Shown piece by piece: positions 26,631-35,030 of a stretch of 64,000 bases of DNA. The position numbers and the translations under genes were made by a program. Each line of letters opens with the position of its first letter. Position 1 is the stretch's first letter. The stretch lies in assembly GCF_022748595.1 (NCBI RefSeq), contig NZ_JALDSX010000017.1:1-64000 (forward strand). Direction: 5' to 3'. The DNA comes from Brevibacterium sp. ZH18. Lineage in GTDB: Bacteria; Actinomycetota; Actinomycetes; Actinomycetales; Brevibacteriaceae. Under the pieces are notes generated by a model, which made no database searches, was not told the origin of the DNA, and saw nothing but the letters and a program-made list of their open reading frames with translations.

Positions 26631-28299
26631 ATTCGCCGGAGAAGTCTGACCTCAGTGCATCGATCTGAAGCTGATCGATGGACAAGCTGCGAAGTTTGCG
26701 GTAGAGGGTGCTTCGACCGATGCCGAGAAGTTCGGCTGCTTGGACCTTATTTCCTTGAGCATCGACGAGTGCCTGCAGCAGCGAGTCTCGTTCAGCCTGT
26801 TCCCATCGAGACAGAACTCTTCGCGGGGCAGATGCGAGATGTGGCGGAAGGTCCATCACATCGATCACCCAGGGATCACCGACCGCTGGTGGCAGCTTCG
26901 CCACCAGGTCGGCCAACTCCTTGAGGTCTCCGGGCCAGTTCCATGACAGTAGGGCTGACAGTGCATCGGCAGTGAACTGTGGGCCGGTACCAGGACCCGA
27001 ATAGACTCTTCGAGCCAGCTCGGCAATGGCGGATCGGCGTTGAAGCAGACTCGGAAAAGCAGGCGCAGATGAGCCGGCAATCACCTCGGGACCTGAATCT
27101 CCGCCCTTCGATCGATCCTCACCTCTCGTGCGGGATTGCATTTCCGTCCTGGCATCTCTGCCGGTCGCCTCAGACCACGTATTCACCCAGTAGCCAGCGT
27201 CTGATCCGATTGGGGCTGGAATGATCACCGTCTGTGAAGGGTTCTCCTTCGCGTATCGCCCCATCTCCGTCCACCATGCGATCACAGCGTCGTCGGCATT
27301 GCGCGGAGGGGCAATGGCACTCGGCCCCGGCCCCGGACTTCGTGCGTTTGAGGTGCGATTGACTGTATTCGTGTCTCTGGTTTCGGCTGAGTCGTCGGTC
27401 GGCAGTATCCGCAGCTCCATCACTGGCTCGGATGCGTGTCCGACGTTGGCGACGATTGCGGAGATCCCAGTTCCTGCCAGTTTGTAGATTCCTTCCTCAC
27501 CGACACCTAGGCGAGTTGCGATCTGGTCCCAGATCAGCGCTTGAGTCTCGCCATCCAATTGCGAGAGGGCAGGCAGATCAGTCATGACAGAGTCCCGGTT
27601 CATGACAAGGACTCCTCGGTGGCCGGTTCGTGCCCGTTTGAATGCCCGGGCAAGCGCGATATCCCGGCTGTCGGCTCCCTCCATCAGTGAGTCGGCGATC
27701 TCCTGACTGGCTTGCCGCGCAACGGAGATCATGTAATTGTTCGCTTCGTCCGAGGCGGCCGTCAGTGATACTGAACCCACGATTCGACCAGTGAGCGGAT
27801 GAACGACAGGGGCGGCAGAGCAGGCCACGTCTCTCAGCGTTTCCAAGAAATGCTGGCTGCCGCGAACCAGAATCGGTTTCCGGGCTTCGATCGAGGTGCC
27901 CAGTCCGTTCGTTCCACTCGATGTCTCGGAGAAGTCTCCGCCCTCGACCGCACCCACGACATCGAGTGTGCGTCTGACTCGAGCATCGTTGGTTCGACGC
28001 CAGACAATACGGCCCTGTTCGTCTCCCAGCAGCAGAGTCGTCTTGGTATCGGACAAGGAGGCGAGCCAGCGATCCATCACACGGCTGGCTGCGCGAATCA
28101 GTTCCTCCTTGGCGCCGATGTCTTCGATTCGCGGCTGGCCTTCCGGATCGACGCGTGACGATATCGACCGTCGCCAGCTGTTTTCGATGTCCTCGGGAAC
28201 GAGGCTCTTGAGTTCGATGTCCGATGTCAGGCCGCGATCGATCAGACGATGCAGAGCTGAGCGCACTGGGTCATCGGAATTGAACCGCGCGCCTTCCAT
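26572..28299 (-). CDS. AcoR-like GAF/Fis transcriptional activator without AAA+ core
   Basis: Activator of the acetoin/ketone catabolism type. An N-terminal GAF-like sensor region (about residues 30-270, with PVVHPLTGRIVGSVSLT) and a C-terminal Fis-type helix-turn-helix (AAELLGIGRSTLYRKL, near residue 530) are clear. The C-terminal lid of a sigma-54 ATPase remains (LLSWNWPGDLKELADLV), but I find neither Walker A nor GAFTGA. Actinobacteria generally lack sigma-54, so it must act with a sigma-70-type polymerase. 575 residues from ATG 28299 (AAAGG upstream). Divergent from the monooxygenase, which it most likely controls. Confidence 0.88.
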   Translation of the reverse strand: MEGARFNSDDPVRSALHRLIDRGLTSDIELKSLVPEDIENSWRRSISSRVDPEGQPRIEDIGAKEELIRAASRVMDRWLASLSDTKTTLLLGDEQGRIVWRRTNDARVRRTLDVVGAVEGGDFSETSSGTNGLGTSIEARKPILVRGSQHFLETLRDVACSAAPVVHPLTGRIVGSVSLTAASDEANNYMISVARQASQEIADSLMEGADSRDIALARAFKRARTGHRGVLVMNRDSVMTDLPALSQLDGETQALIWDQIATRLGVGEEGIYKLAGTGISAIVANVGHASEPVMELRILPTDDSAETRDTNTVNRTSNARSPGPGPSAIAPPRNADDAVIAWWTEMGRYAKENPSQTVIIPAPIGSDAGYWVNTWSEATGRDARTEMQSRTRGEDRSKGGDSGPEVIAGSSAPAFPSLLQRRSAIAELARRVYSGPGTGPQFTADALSALLSWNWPGDLKELADLVAKLPPAVGDPWVIDVMDLPPHLASAPRRVLSRWEQAERDSLLQALVDAQGNKVQAAELLGIGRSTLYRKLRSLSIDQLQIDALRSDFSGEFSGPHAQRGARSASGPAHR

Positions 28300-28541
28300 T
28301 CGAATTGCCTTTCGACGATCTGTCCGAGCCTGGCCTGCACCGGTCTCACCAATGAGTCCGATGTCGGGTGGTGTATTCAGTCTGCACCAAAAAACGCCCG
28401 AGGGACCATCCCTGTCGGGGTGCTCGTGGCGAGTGTGCCATTTTGGAACACCGGTCGACGTGACCGACCGCCTAACGTTTTCTAAGCAAGTGGTCCACGT
28501 CACGCGATCATATCGTGGTCACGATTTCAAAGGAGATTTCG
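28300..28541. promoter_or_regulatory. Divergent control region of the ketone monooxygenase module
   Basis: This 242-base gap carries both promoters. An interrupted palindrome ATCGTG-GT-CACGAT is at 28512-28525, immediately before the monooxygenase ribosome site. CGTGACC near 28456 is the inverse of GGTCACG near 28518. These are candidate sites for the AcoR-like activator; no -24/-12 (GG/GC) sigma-54 promoter is seen. Confidence 0.4.
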
Positions 28542-30188
28542 ATGAGTAATCAGAGAACAGTCGACGCAGTTGTCATCGGTGCAGGATTCGGTGGCATCTA
28601 CGCCATGCAGAAGCTGGCGAACGAACAGGGCCTCGACGTCGTCGGCTTCGACCTCGCGGATGGGCCTGGGGGCACGTGGTATTGGAATCGGTATCCGGGA
28701 GCCCTGTCTGATTCGGAGAGCTATGTGTACCAGTATTTCTTCGACAAGGACCTCTACCAAGACACCACGTGGAAGAATACGTACCTGACGCAGCCCGAGA
28801 TCCTCTCGTATCTCGAAGGTGTCGTTGACCGTTTCGACCTGCGCAAGCACTTTCGGTTCGGCACTGGAATCGTCTCGTCGCACTACATCGATGCCGACAA
28901 TGAGTGGGAACTGACGACGGACAGCGGGGACACCATTCGCTCCACTTATGTCGTCAATGCGGTGGGACTGCTCGCGGCTGTCAATCTCCCTGATATTCCA
29001 GGACGCGATTCCTTCGAAGGGCGGTTGGTCCACACTGCGCGGTGGCCGGAAGATCTGGACTTGGCTGGCAAGCGGGTCGCGGTGATCGGGACCGGGTCGA
29101 CAGGCCAGCAGTTTGCTACTGCGGCCGCGGCGCAGGCTGCCGAATTGGGAGTGCATGTTCGCACGCCCCAGTACTCAGTGCCGGTCGGCCTGCGAGCAAT
29201 GCGAGACGGTGAGGTTGAGAAATACCACGCGGATTTCGAGAAGACGAGAGACACGGTATTCTCATCGGCTCTCGGCTTTGGAATCGACGAGGTGGAGCGT
29301 TCGCTGTGGGACTTCACCGATGAAGAGCGGCAGGAGATCTTCGCGAAGGCATGGGAGCAGGGCGGAGGTTTCCGGTTCATGTTCTCGACGTTTGGCAACC
29401 TGGCGTCCGACGAAGACGCCAACTTGGTTGCCGGCGAGTTCATCAAGGACCGAATCAGGGAGATCGTCAAAGATCCCGAAACTGCTCGGAAGATCATGCC
29501 AGAAGGACTTCACGCTCGTCGGCCATTGTGTGACAACGGCTTCTATGAGATCTTCAACCTTCCCCATGTCGAAGCTGTGAACATCTCTGAGACTCCCATC
29601 GACGAGATCACCAAGAGTGGCATCCGCACATCTGATGGCAAGCATCGTGAATACGATGTCATCGTTTTCGCAACCGGTTTCGACGCCGTCGACGGAAACT
29701 ATCGACGGATGGACTTGACCGGTCGAAACGGCGTGCAGATCAACGAGACGTGGAGCACCGATCCGCAGAGCTACCTCGGCGTGACCACGGCGGGCTTTCC
29801 CAACTGGTTCATGGTGCTCGGACCGAAGGGACCGTTCTGCAATCTGCCATCGGCGATTGAGACTCAGGTGGAGTTCATTTCCGATCTCATCGCACATGCC
29901 AGACAGGCCGATATCGCCACCATCGAACCTTCGACCGATGCAGAAGAGCGCTGGAGCGAGGTCTGCCGTGACCTGGCCAAGGACTCCGTCTTCGGAAAGG
30001 TGGACTCATGGGTCTTCGGTGCCAACATTCCTGGAAAGAAGCCCAGCGTGCTGTTCTATCTGGGTGGCCTGTCAGCGATGAAGGAGATCCTGGCAGAAGA
30101 GGTCGAGGCTGGTTATCCGAACCTGATTTCGAAGGTGCCGCACGTGGGTGCCGGCACGAGCCAGGACAGAATGCTTGTGAATCAGTGA
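28542..30188 (+). CDS. Flavin-containing (Baeyer-Villiger-type) monooxygenase
   Basis: Uses NADPH and oxygen to insert oxygen beside a carbonyl, turning ketones to esters or lactones. The FAD motif GAGFGG (residue 13) and NADPH motif GTGSTGQQ (about residue 185) flank the class fingerprint FEGRLVHTARWP, matching FxGxxxHTxxWP. The early GGTWYWNRYPG segment is also standard. 548 residues from the ATG with AAAGGAG 8 bases upstream. Context (AcoR-like activator, MDR oxidoreductase, thioesterase) suggests ketone or cyclic alcohol degradation; cyclohexanone is one possibility, not proven. Confidence 0.93.
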   Translation: MSNQRTVDAVVIGAGFGGIYAMQKLANEQGLDVVGFDLADGPGGTWYWNRYPGALSDSESYVYQYFFDKDLYQDTTWKNTYLTQPEILSYLEGVVDRFDLRKHFRFGTGIVSSHYIDADNEWELTTDSGDTIRSTYVVNAVGLLAAVNLPDIPGRDSFEGRLVHTARWPEDLDLAGKRVAVIGTGSTGQQFATAAAAQAAELGVHVRTPQYSVPVGLRAMRDGEVEKYHADFEKTRDTVFSSALGFGIDEVERSLWDFTDEERQEIFAKAWEQGGGFRFMFSTFGNLASDEDANLVAGEFIKDRIREIVKDPETARKIMPEGLHARRPLCDNGFYEIFNLPHVEAVNISETPIDEITKSGIRTSDGKHREYDVIVFATGFDAVDGNYRRMDLTGRNGVQINETWSTDPQSYLGVTTAGFPNWFMVLGPKGPFCNLPSAIETQVEFISDLIAHARQADIATIEPSTDAEERWSEVCRDLAKDSVFGKVDSWVFGANIPGKKPSVLFYLGGLSAMKEILAEEVEAGYPNLISKVPHVGAGTSQDRMLVNQ

Positions 30189-30445
30189 GATCTATCTGAG
30201 GGCTTCGGTATGAGCCACGGATGTGTGAACTGGCAGTGGACGCGTTCATCGCGTTCGCCAAGGAGCGACTTATTCGACTTCAGGTGGGCGACGAGGACAC
30301 ACGGACTGCTCGTCTGACCTTGATGTGGGATCCAGAGGACACGAGCTGCCTGACTTTCATCTTCGGCCGAACACGCCTCGTCGAGTTTGTTCGACACGAA
30401 GTCAAAGCCTTGCGGTCAACGATCAGGCTCAGGCCAATGCGGACA

Positions 30446-31453
30446 TCAGGGTATGACCACCAGTTTGCCCCCTCGGCGGTGGCTTTCGAGTTCTCGATGA
30501 GCGGTTGTGATCTCGGTCAGTCGATAGGTGTTGCCCATTGGGACGGTGAGTCTTCCCGTGGCGATGTCAGCAAGAAACCCTTGAAGTACAGCTGCCGGCA
30601 GATTCGAGCTTTCACCGGAATATGCTGTCAATCGCACACCCTGGGGGATGAAGTCCATCGGTTCGAACTCTCCGATGGTCCAGCTTTCAGAGAGCATGCC
30701 GGTGAAGCATACCGTGCCGCCGGGCCTGACCGCCCGGATCGTGTCGGCGAGAGCGTCCGTGCCGACAAGCTCGACAGCGCCGTCGACGCCCGTGGGCGCG
30801 ATTTCACGCACCCTGTCGGCGACGTGGCCATCATCGAGAATCTGATGATCCACTCCTGCTTGAACCATCTCGGGCACAGGTTCGCGTCGGCGAGTGGAGG
30901 CGATCACCTGAATGCCGTCACGTTGAGCGAGCGCAGCCAGTGCGAGCCCCACTGAGGAGGTGCCTCCGCGGATGAGCAGTGTTTGGCCGGCGCGGACTTC
31001 TGTCCCGATGGTCAACGACCCGTGTGCAGTCTGCAACATCTCAGGTAGTGCCCCGATAGTCGACCATGGGAGATCGGACTCGAATGGGAGCACTTGAGAA
31101 TAGGGAACGCAGGTGTATTCGGCATAGCTGCCATCGAAGTCTCTGCCCATGCCGCCCATGAGTGTGGCCACTTTCTGGCCCGGGGCGAGTCGGCCGCTGG
31201 GATCCGCGTCGATCTCGCCGACCGCTTCGATGCCGAGGATCCGGGGGAATGCGACGGCGTTTCCGGACAGTCCGTTCCTCGTCATGAGTTCGGACCGATT
31301 GAGTCCGAATGCTCGCACTCGGATTCGCACCCAACCACGGCTCGGCTCTGGTACGGGTAGCTCTCGGAGGTCGAATGCTGAAGCCGGCCCTGGTGCATCG
31401 AGCACGGCGGCGAGCATGAGTTTCGCACTCTCATTTGCGTTCGGAGCAATCAT
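30446..31453 (-). CDS. Zinc-independent MDR oxidoreductase (quinone reductase-like)
   Basis: Medium-chain dehydrogenase/reductase with a GroES-like N-terminal domain and a Rossmann fold (RGGTSSVGLALAALAQ near residue 145). Structural zinc cysteines and the catalytic CxxH-type ligands are absent, so it belongs with NADPH:quinone or enoyl reductases rather than alcohol dehydrogenases. 335 residues from ATG 31453. AAGGGGC lies 5 bases upstream, and the ATG overlaps the stop of a 24-codon leader ORF. Divergent from a PadR regulator with a palindrome between them. Probably works with the neighbouring monooxygenase. Confidence 0.88.
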   Translation of the reverse strand: MIAPNANESAKLMLAAVLDAPGPASAFDLRELPVPEPSRGWVRIRVRAFGLNRSELMTRNGLSGNAVAFPRILGIEAVGEIDADPSGRLAPGQKVATLMGGMGRDFDGSYAEYTCVPYSQVLPFESDLPWSTIGALPEMLQTAHGSLTIGTEVRAGQTLLIRGGTSSVGLALAALAQRDGIQVIASTRRREPVPEMVQAGVDHQILDDGHVADRVREIAPTGVDGAVELVGTDALADTIRAVRPGGTVCFTGMLSESWTIGEFEPMDFIPQGVRLTAYSGESSNLPAAVLQGFLADIATGRLTVPMGNTYRLTEITTAHRELESHRRGGKLVVIP

Positions 31454-31524
31454 GAAAGCCCCTTGTAATTCAGCCATGCGGATGCGATATCTCTCGCCGA
31501 GGCCGCTCTGTCGAACTCAATCAT
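31450..31524 (-). CDS. 24-codon leader ORF coupled to the MDR oxidoreductase
   Basis: An ATG-to-TGA frame of 24 codons (begins MIEFDRAASARDIA, ends NYKGLS) sits directly before the oxidoreductase. AAGGGA lies 6 bases upstream of its ATG. Its stop overlaps the next start as ATGA, the standard arrangement for translational coupling. The peptide matches nothing I know. It may be a leader peptide, a tiny functional protein or the stub of an eroded gene. Confidence 0.5.
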   Translation of the reverse strand: MIEFDRAASARDIASAWLNYKGLS

Positions 31525-31552
31525 GGTTATTCCCTTCAGCTTCATTCATAGG

Positions 31553-31571
31553 CTACATCGTTTCGATGTAG
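31553..31571. promoter_or_regulatory. Perfect palindrome, probable PadR operator
   Basis: CTACATCG-TTT-CGATGTAG, 8-base arms with no mismatch, lies between the divergent PadR and oxidoreductase genes, 41 bases before the PadR start and 29 bases before the leader ORF. PadR regulators bind short dyads of ATGT/ACAT type, which occur in both arms. Confidence 0.72.
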
Positions 31572-31611
31572 TAAAGTCAATTTCAGCACCATCGACATGA
31601 GGGAGGCGACC

Positions 31612-32136
31612 ATGATTGAGCTCATGATGCTCGGATTTCTGGCAGAACGGCCGCATCACGGCTATGACTTGAGGCAGCGCATGAACGCGCTTCACGGCTA
31701 TGCTCGGACAGTCAGTGAGGGGGCTTTGTATCCAGCAGTCTCCAGGCAATCGGATCGGGGATACATCGCTGTCAATGAAGTCGATGGTGAGGCGGGGCCC
31801 AAACGGCGGATGCTCTCTCTGACGCAGGCTGGCCACGACAGGTTGGAGGAGCGTCTGCGTGACGCGTCAGGGTTCGACATCACCGATGGTCAACGATTCC
31901 TCGTTGTCCTGACGTTTCTGTCGAAGCTGCCGAGTGAATCGGATCGGGAGCAGGTTCTTCGTCGCCGACTCGACTTCCTTGATCAGCCGGTGGCATTTCA
32001 GTTCGAGGACGGGCGTCCTGTCCGCAAGAAGGATGAGACGGATCCCTACCGGCGAGGCGTCCTCACCGTTGCCGGAGCAACCCGGAATGCTGAGATTGCG
32101 TGGCTGCGGCAGCAGTTGGAAGTAGGTGAGCCGTGA
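31612..32136 (+). CDS. PadR-family transcriptional regulator
   Basis: Winged-helix repressor of 174 residues with the PadR opening IELMMLGFLAERPHHGYDLRQRM and the wing region containing EVDGEAGPKRRMLSLTQAG. A C-terminal dimerising helix bundle follows. GGGAGG lies 5 bases before ATG 31612; the upstream ATG at 31597 overlaps the ribosome site and is rejected. It probably autoregulates and controls the divergent oxidoreductase through the palindrome at 31553-31571. Its stop overlaps the next start (GTGA). Confidence 0.92.
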   Translation: MIELMMLGFLAERPHHGYDLRQRMNALHGYARTVSEGALYPAVSRQSDRGYIAVNEVDGEAGPKRRMLSLTQAGHDRLEERLRDASGFDITDGQRFLVVLTFLSKLPSESDREQVLRRRLDFLDQPVAFQFEDGRPVRKKDETDPYRRGVLTVAGATRNAEIAWLRQQLEVGEP

Positions 32137-32618
32137 CCGACGCGGACGGCGGCAGTAGCCTCGGCGACATGAGTGTCAGACGATTCTGGTCAGAGGCGCG
32201 GGCCGCTGTGCCATCACTTCCTGAGCAGGTGCCCGATGCCTGGGCGTTCGGTGCCACGCCGGCCCATGCCGAGGAACTCCTGTCCTTGGTGATCGAGGGG
32301 ACCAAGACGGCGACCGCCTCGGCCCTGTGGGATTACGAGGCGGAAGGGGAGTCGGTGCCGGAGGCCGGAGAAGCCAGCGTGGTCCTCGACGGGAGCAACC
32401 GGCCGCGAGCAGTCATCATCACCACCGCGGTTGAGATCGTCCCCTTCGCCGAGGTGAGCGCCCAGCATGCCCATGCCGAGGGGGAGGGGGACCGCTCGCT
32501 GGAGTGCTGGCGAGAGATCCACGAGCGCTTCTGGCGAGATCACGGGCAGAGTTCTCGTGGCTTCGCGCGCGATATGCCCGTTGTGTGCGAACGGTTTCAA
32601 ATGGTGTTTCCCGCGTAG
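32133..32618 (+). CDS. ASCH-domain protein (YhfF-like)
   Basis: A 161-residue ASCH protein, a PUA-like fold suspected of RNA or nucleoside recognition. The core GTKTATASALWDYEAEGE and later DMPVVCERFQMVF are the usual family ends. It starts at a GTG that overlaps the padR stop, so the two are co-translated. It belongs to a different ASCH subgroup from the one fused to cytidine deaminase at 45759-46544. Molecular function unknown. Confidence 0.88.
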   Translation: MTDADGGSSLGDMSVRRFWSEARAAVPSLPEQVPDAWAFGATPAHAEELLSLVIEGTKTATASALWDYEAEGESVPEAGEASVVLDGSNRPRAVIITTAVEIVPFAEVSAQHAHAEGEGDRSLECWREIHERFWRDHGQSSRGFARDMPVVCERFQMVFPA

Positions 32619-32647
32619 CTGCCCGCCACCGGCATCGTCTTCCGAGG

Positions 32648-33991
32648 TCAGGCTGCGTCCACCTCGTCGACGGCGAGTTCTGAAGGCTGCCTCCGGAAGC
32701 CCTTCGTGGTGAAGGCGAGGATGACGGCTCCGATGGCAAGCCAGACGGCGCCGAGGGTGACTGCATGGACGTCGAGCTGGGTGAGCAGGTAGGCGATGAC
32801 GACGACCCCGATGATCGGGCAGATCAGATTGAGCAGGACTCCGTGGCGGCGGCCGGCACGACGTTCCTTGGCCCAGTGGACGATGACCGAGACGTTGACC
32901 ATGATAAACGCGAGGAACGCACCGAAGTTGATGAACGAGGTCGAGGTCGCGACGTTCATGAAGATGGCGATGAGTCCGATGACCGCGATCGCCAGCAGGG
33001 AGAGCACCGGGGTGTGGAACTTGGGGCTGAGCTTGCCGAAGAAGCGTCGCGGCAGCACCCCGTCGCGACCCATCGCATAGAGCAGACGACTTCCTGCCGC
33101 CTGTGCCGCGATGCCCGAGGTGAACTGGGCGATGACGAGGGCTGCGAGGAAGATGGCGCCGAAGAGGTGACCGCCGATCCTCCGTGCGATCTCGAACGCC
33201 GCGGCGTCGGAGTTCTCGAAGACTCCACCCGGATGGACCAGCTGCACCGCGTAGGCGACGATGACGAAGATGCCGCCGCCGATGATGGCGATGAGCATGA
33301 TCGCCTTCGGGACAGTGCGCCGCGGGTCGATGGTCTCCTCGGTGAACGTGGTCACCGCGTCGAAGCCGAGGAACGAATACGCGGCGATCGCGGCACCGCC
33401 GCCGATCGCAGCGAGGCTCGAATTGACTCCGGTGAATGGGGTGGCGCTGAAGAGGCCGGTCGCACCGTGGGTGCCGAAGACGTCGGCCAGGGACAGGATG
33501 ACGAAGAAGGCGATGATGAGGACCTGGAACGACATGAGGATGAGGTTGACGCGGTCGGCGACCTTGATGCCCACGATGTTGAGCACGGTGGTGAGGATGA
33601 TGAACCCGATGATCCACACGGCCATCGGAACCCCGGGGAACTGAGCCTGCAGGTACGAACCGCCGATGAGCCAGATGACCATCGGCAGGAACAGGTAGTC
33701 GAGCATGGTCGCCCAGCCGACTAGGAACCCGACCCGCCCGTCGATGGTCTTCCTGACATAGGTGTAGGCGGACCCGGCGACAGGGTAGGTGGCCGCCATG
33801 CGCCCGTAGCTGTTGGCGGTGAAGAGCATCGCGATGAGCGCCAGCAGGTAGGCGCTCGCGCTGGCTCCGCCGGTCTCGGAGGCGATGACGCCGAAGATGC
33901 CCAGGACGATCAGCGGTGTGAGATAGGCGAGGCCGAAGATGACGAGCGAAGGCAGCTTGAGCGTCCGTTTGAGCGTGAGCGTGTCTGACAT
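32648..33991 (-). CDS. APC-superfamily amino acid/amine permease
   Basis: Twelve-helix importer of the putrescine/ethanolamine/amino acid group. The first helix has the backbone-binding pattern LVIFGLAYLTPLIVLG and the YPVAGSAYTYV segment is typical of PuuP-like carriers. 447 residues from ATG 33991, with GGAG upstream; a 38-residue in-frame extension is rejected. It lies 83 bases after the C-N hydrolase on the same strand and the pair is divergent from a GntR regulator, suggesting uptake and hydrolysis of the same nitrogen compound. Substrate is not resolved. Confidence 0.88.
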   Translation of the reverse strand: MSDTLTLKRTLKLPSLVIFGLAYLTPLIVLGIFGVIASETGGASASAYLLALIAMLFTANSYGRMAATYPVAGSAYTYVRKTIDGRVGFLVGWATMLDYLFLPMVIWLIGGSYLQAQFPGVPMAVWIIGFIILTTVLNIVGIKVADRVNLILMSFQVLIIAFFVILSLADVFGTHGATGLFSATPFTGVNSSLAAIGGGAAIAAYSFLGFDAVTTFTEETIDPRRTVPKAIMLIAIIGGGIFVIVAYAVQLVHPGGVFENSDAAAFEIARRIGGHLFGAIFLAALVIAQFTSGIAAQAAGSRLLYAMGRDGVLPRRFFGKLSPKFHTPVLSLLAIAVIGLIAIFMNVATSTSFINFGAFLAFIMVNVSVIVHWAKERRAGRRHGVLLNLICPIIGVVVIAYLLTQLDVHAVTLGAVWLAIGAVILAFTTKGFRRQPSELAVDEVDAA

Positions 33992-34074
33992 GATTACTCC
34001 ATTGTTCTCAGTGATGTCATAGGGTCGCCGAGGTGGTGCGGCAGTTCGGCGGAAAGTTAAGGCTCTCGTTGGGT

Positions 34075-34959
34075 TCAGTCGTGCCCGCGGTGGTGAGGTG
34101 ACCACCGTGCGGGGTCGATCTGTCCGTCGTAGAGCGGCAGTGGGATCGGATCGTCGTCGGCAGTGAACTGCGACCAGACGCGGTTGGTCCCGGCTGTGCC
34201 CCGGGCACGCACGCGCGTGATGTGGCCGGGGTCCACGCGAACGACGAGGGTGTCCTCACCGGGCCCTGCCTCGGCGAGGACATGGCCCTCCGGGTCCACG
34301 GCGATGCTGAGACCGCGCCCGACGGGCTCGGCGCAGTTGACGCTGAGCATGTAGACCTGGTTGACGATCGCATTGGCGCGGGCGAGGACGAGTTCCTGGT
34401 CACGGTCCTGGCTGGTCGTCTTCACGATGTTGATGATCGCGTCGGCGCCCATCCATGCGAGATGGCGAGAATGTTCGGGGAACCAAGCGTCATAGCAGTT
34501 GGACAGACCGAGGACGCCGTGGCCGGCGATCGGGGAAACGACGAATTCCGTGCCGGGGCGATGGGGTTCGAAGGGCCGCCACGGGAACATCTTGCGATAG
34601 CTGGCGCTCAGCGTTCCGTCGGGGGAGAAGAGGAGCTGGGTGTTGTACTGCGCGTGAGTGCCGGTCGTCTCGCCGATGCTTCCCGGGCACAGCCAGATGC
34701 CGAACTCTGCTGCCACCTCGCCGATCCTCGCCACGAAGGGGTCATCGAGGGGCACTGCCAACTGTGCGAGCGCGGTCGCCTGCTCGTCGGCCGGCAGGTG
34801 GTCGACTCCCTGGAGATGGAGTTCCGGATAGACGAGCATGTCGAGCTCGGGATGGTGAGCGAGCGTGCGTTCGACGTCTGTGCGCAGATCGGACAGCGCA
34901 TTCGGGCCGTGGAGCGGAGCGCGCTGCGCAAGTCCGACACTCAGTTCTCTCTGTGGCAC
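34075..34959 (-). CDS. Carbon-nitrogen hydrolase (nitrilase superfamily)
   Basis: Amidase-type enzyme with the Glu-Lys-Cys triad: Glu in YPELHLQGVDHLP, Lys in ASYRKMFPWRPFEP, Cys in GLSNCYDAWFPE. 294 residues. The start is GTG with AAGGAG 7-8 bases upstream. It is first in a probable two-gene operon with the permease. It could be an omega-amidase or carbamoyl-amine amidase; sequence alone does not decide. The palindrome 24 bases upstream of its start and the divergent GntR indicate substrate-induced expression. Confidence 0.9.
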   Translation of the reverse strand: MPQRELSVGLAQRAPLHGPNALSDLRTDVERTLAHHPELDMLVYPELHLQGVDHLPADEQATALAQLAVPLDDPFVARIGEVAAEFGIWLCPGSIGETTGTHAQYNTQLLFSPDGTLSASYRKMFPWRPFEPHRPGTEFVVSPIAGHGVLGLSNCYDAWFPEHSRHLAWMGADAIINIVKTTSQDRDQELVLARANAIVNQVYMLSVNCAEPVGRGLSIAVDPEGHVLAEAGPGEDTLVVRVDPGHITRVRARGTAGTNRVWSQFTADDDPIPLPLYDGQIDPARWSPHHRGHD

Positions 34960-34982
34960 TGGCAGCTCCTTCGCTCAGCATA

Positions 34983-35001
34983 AGTGTTCATTTTGAACAC
35001 T
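34983..35001. promoter_or_regulatory. Perfect palindrome, probable GntR operator
   Basis: AGTGTTCA-TTT-TGAACACT, 8-base perfect arms, lies between the C-N hydrolase/permease genes and the divergent GntR gene, just upstream of the predicted -10 box of the latter. Size suits a GntR dimer. Confidence 0.75.
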
Positions 35002-35018
35002 ATAAACTTGTGAGCCGA

Positions 35019-35024
35019 TAGACT
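35019..35024 (+). promoter_or_regulatory. Predicted -10 box of leaderless GntR gene
   Basis: TAGACT lies six bases before ATG 35031. No ribosome binding site is present, matching the leaderless pattern elsewhere in the window. Confidence 0.5.
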
Positions 35025-35030
35025 CAATAC

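Noticed and set aside
28300-28541. Sigma-54 (-24/-12) promoter for the monooxygenase
   Set aside because: No GG-N10-GC element of the right form was found, and the activator lacks the ATPase needed for sigma-54.
30189-30445. Possible small gene between the monooxygenase and the MDR oxidoreductase
   Set aside because: Frames on both strands lack ribosome sites and look non-coding; I see nothing supportable in these 257 bases.
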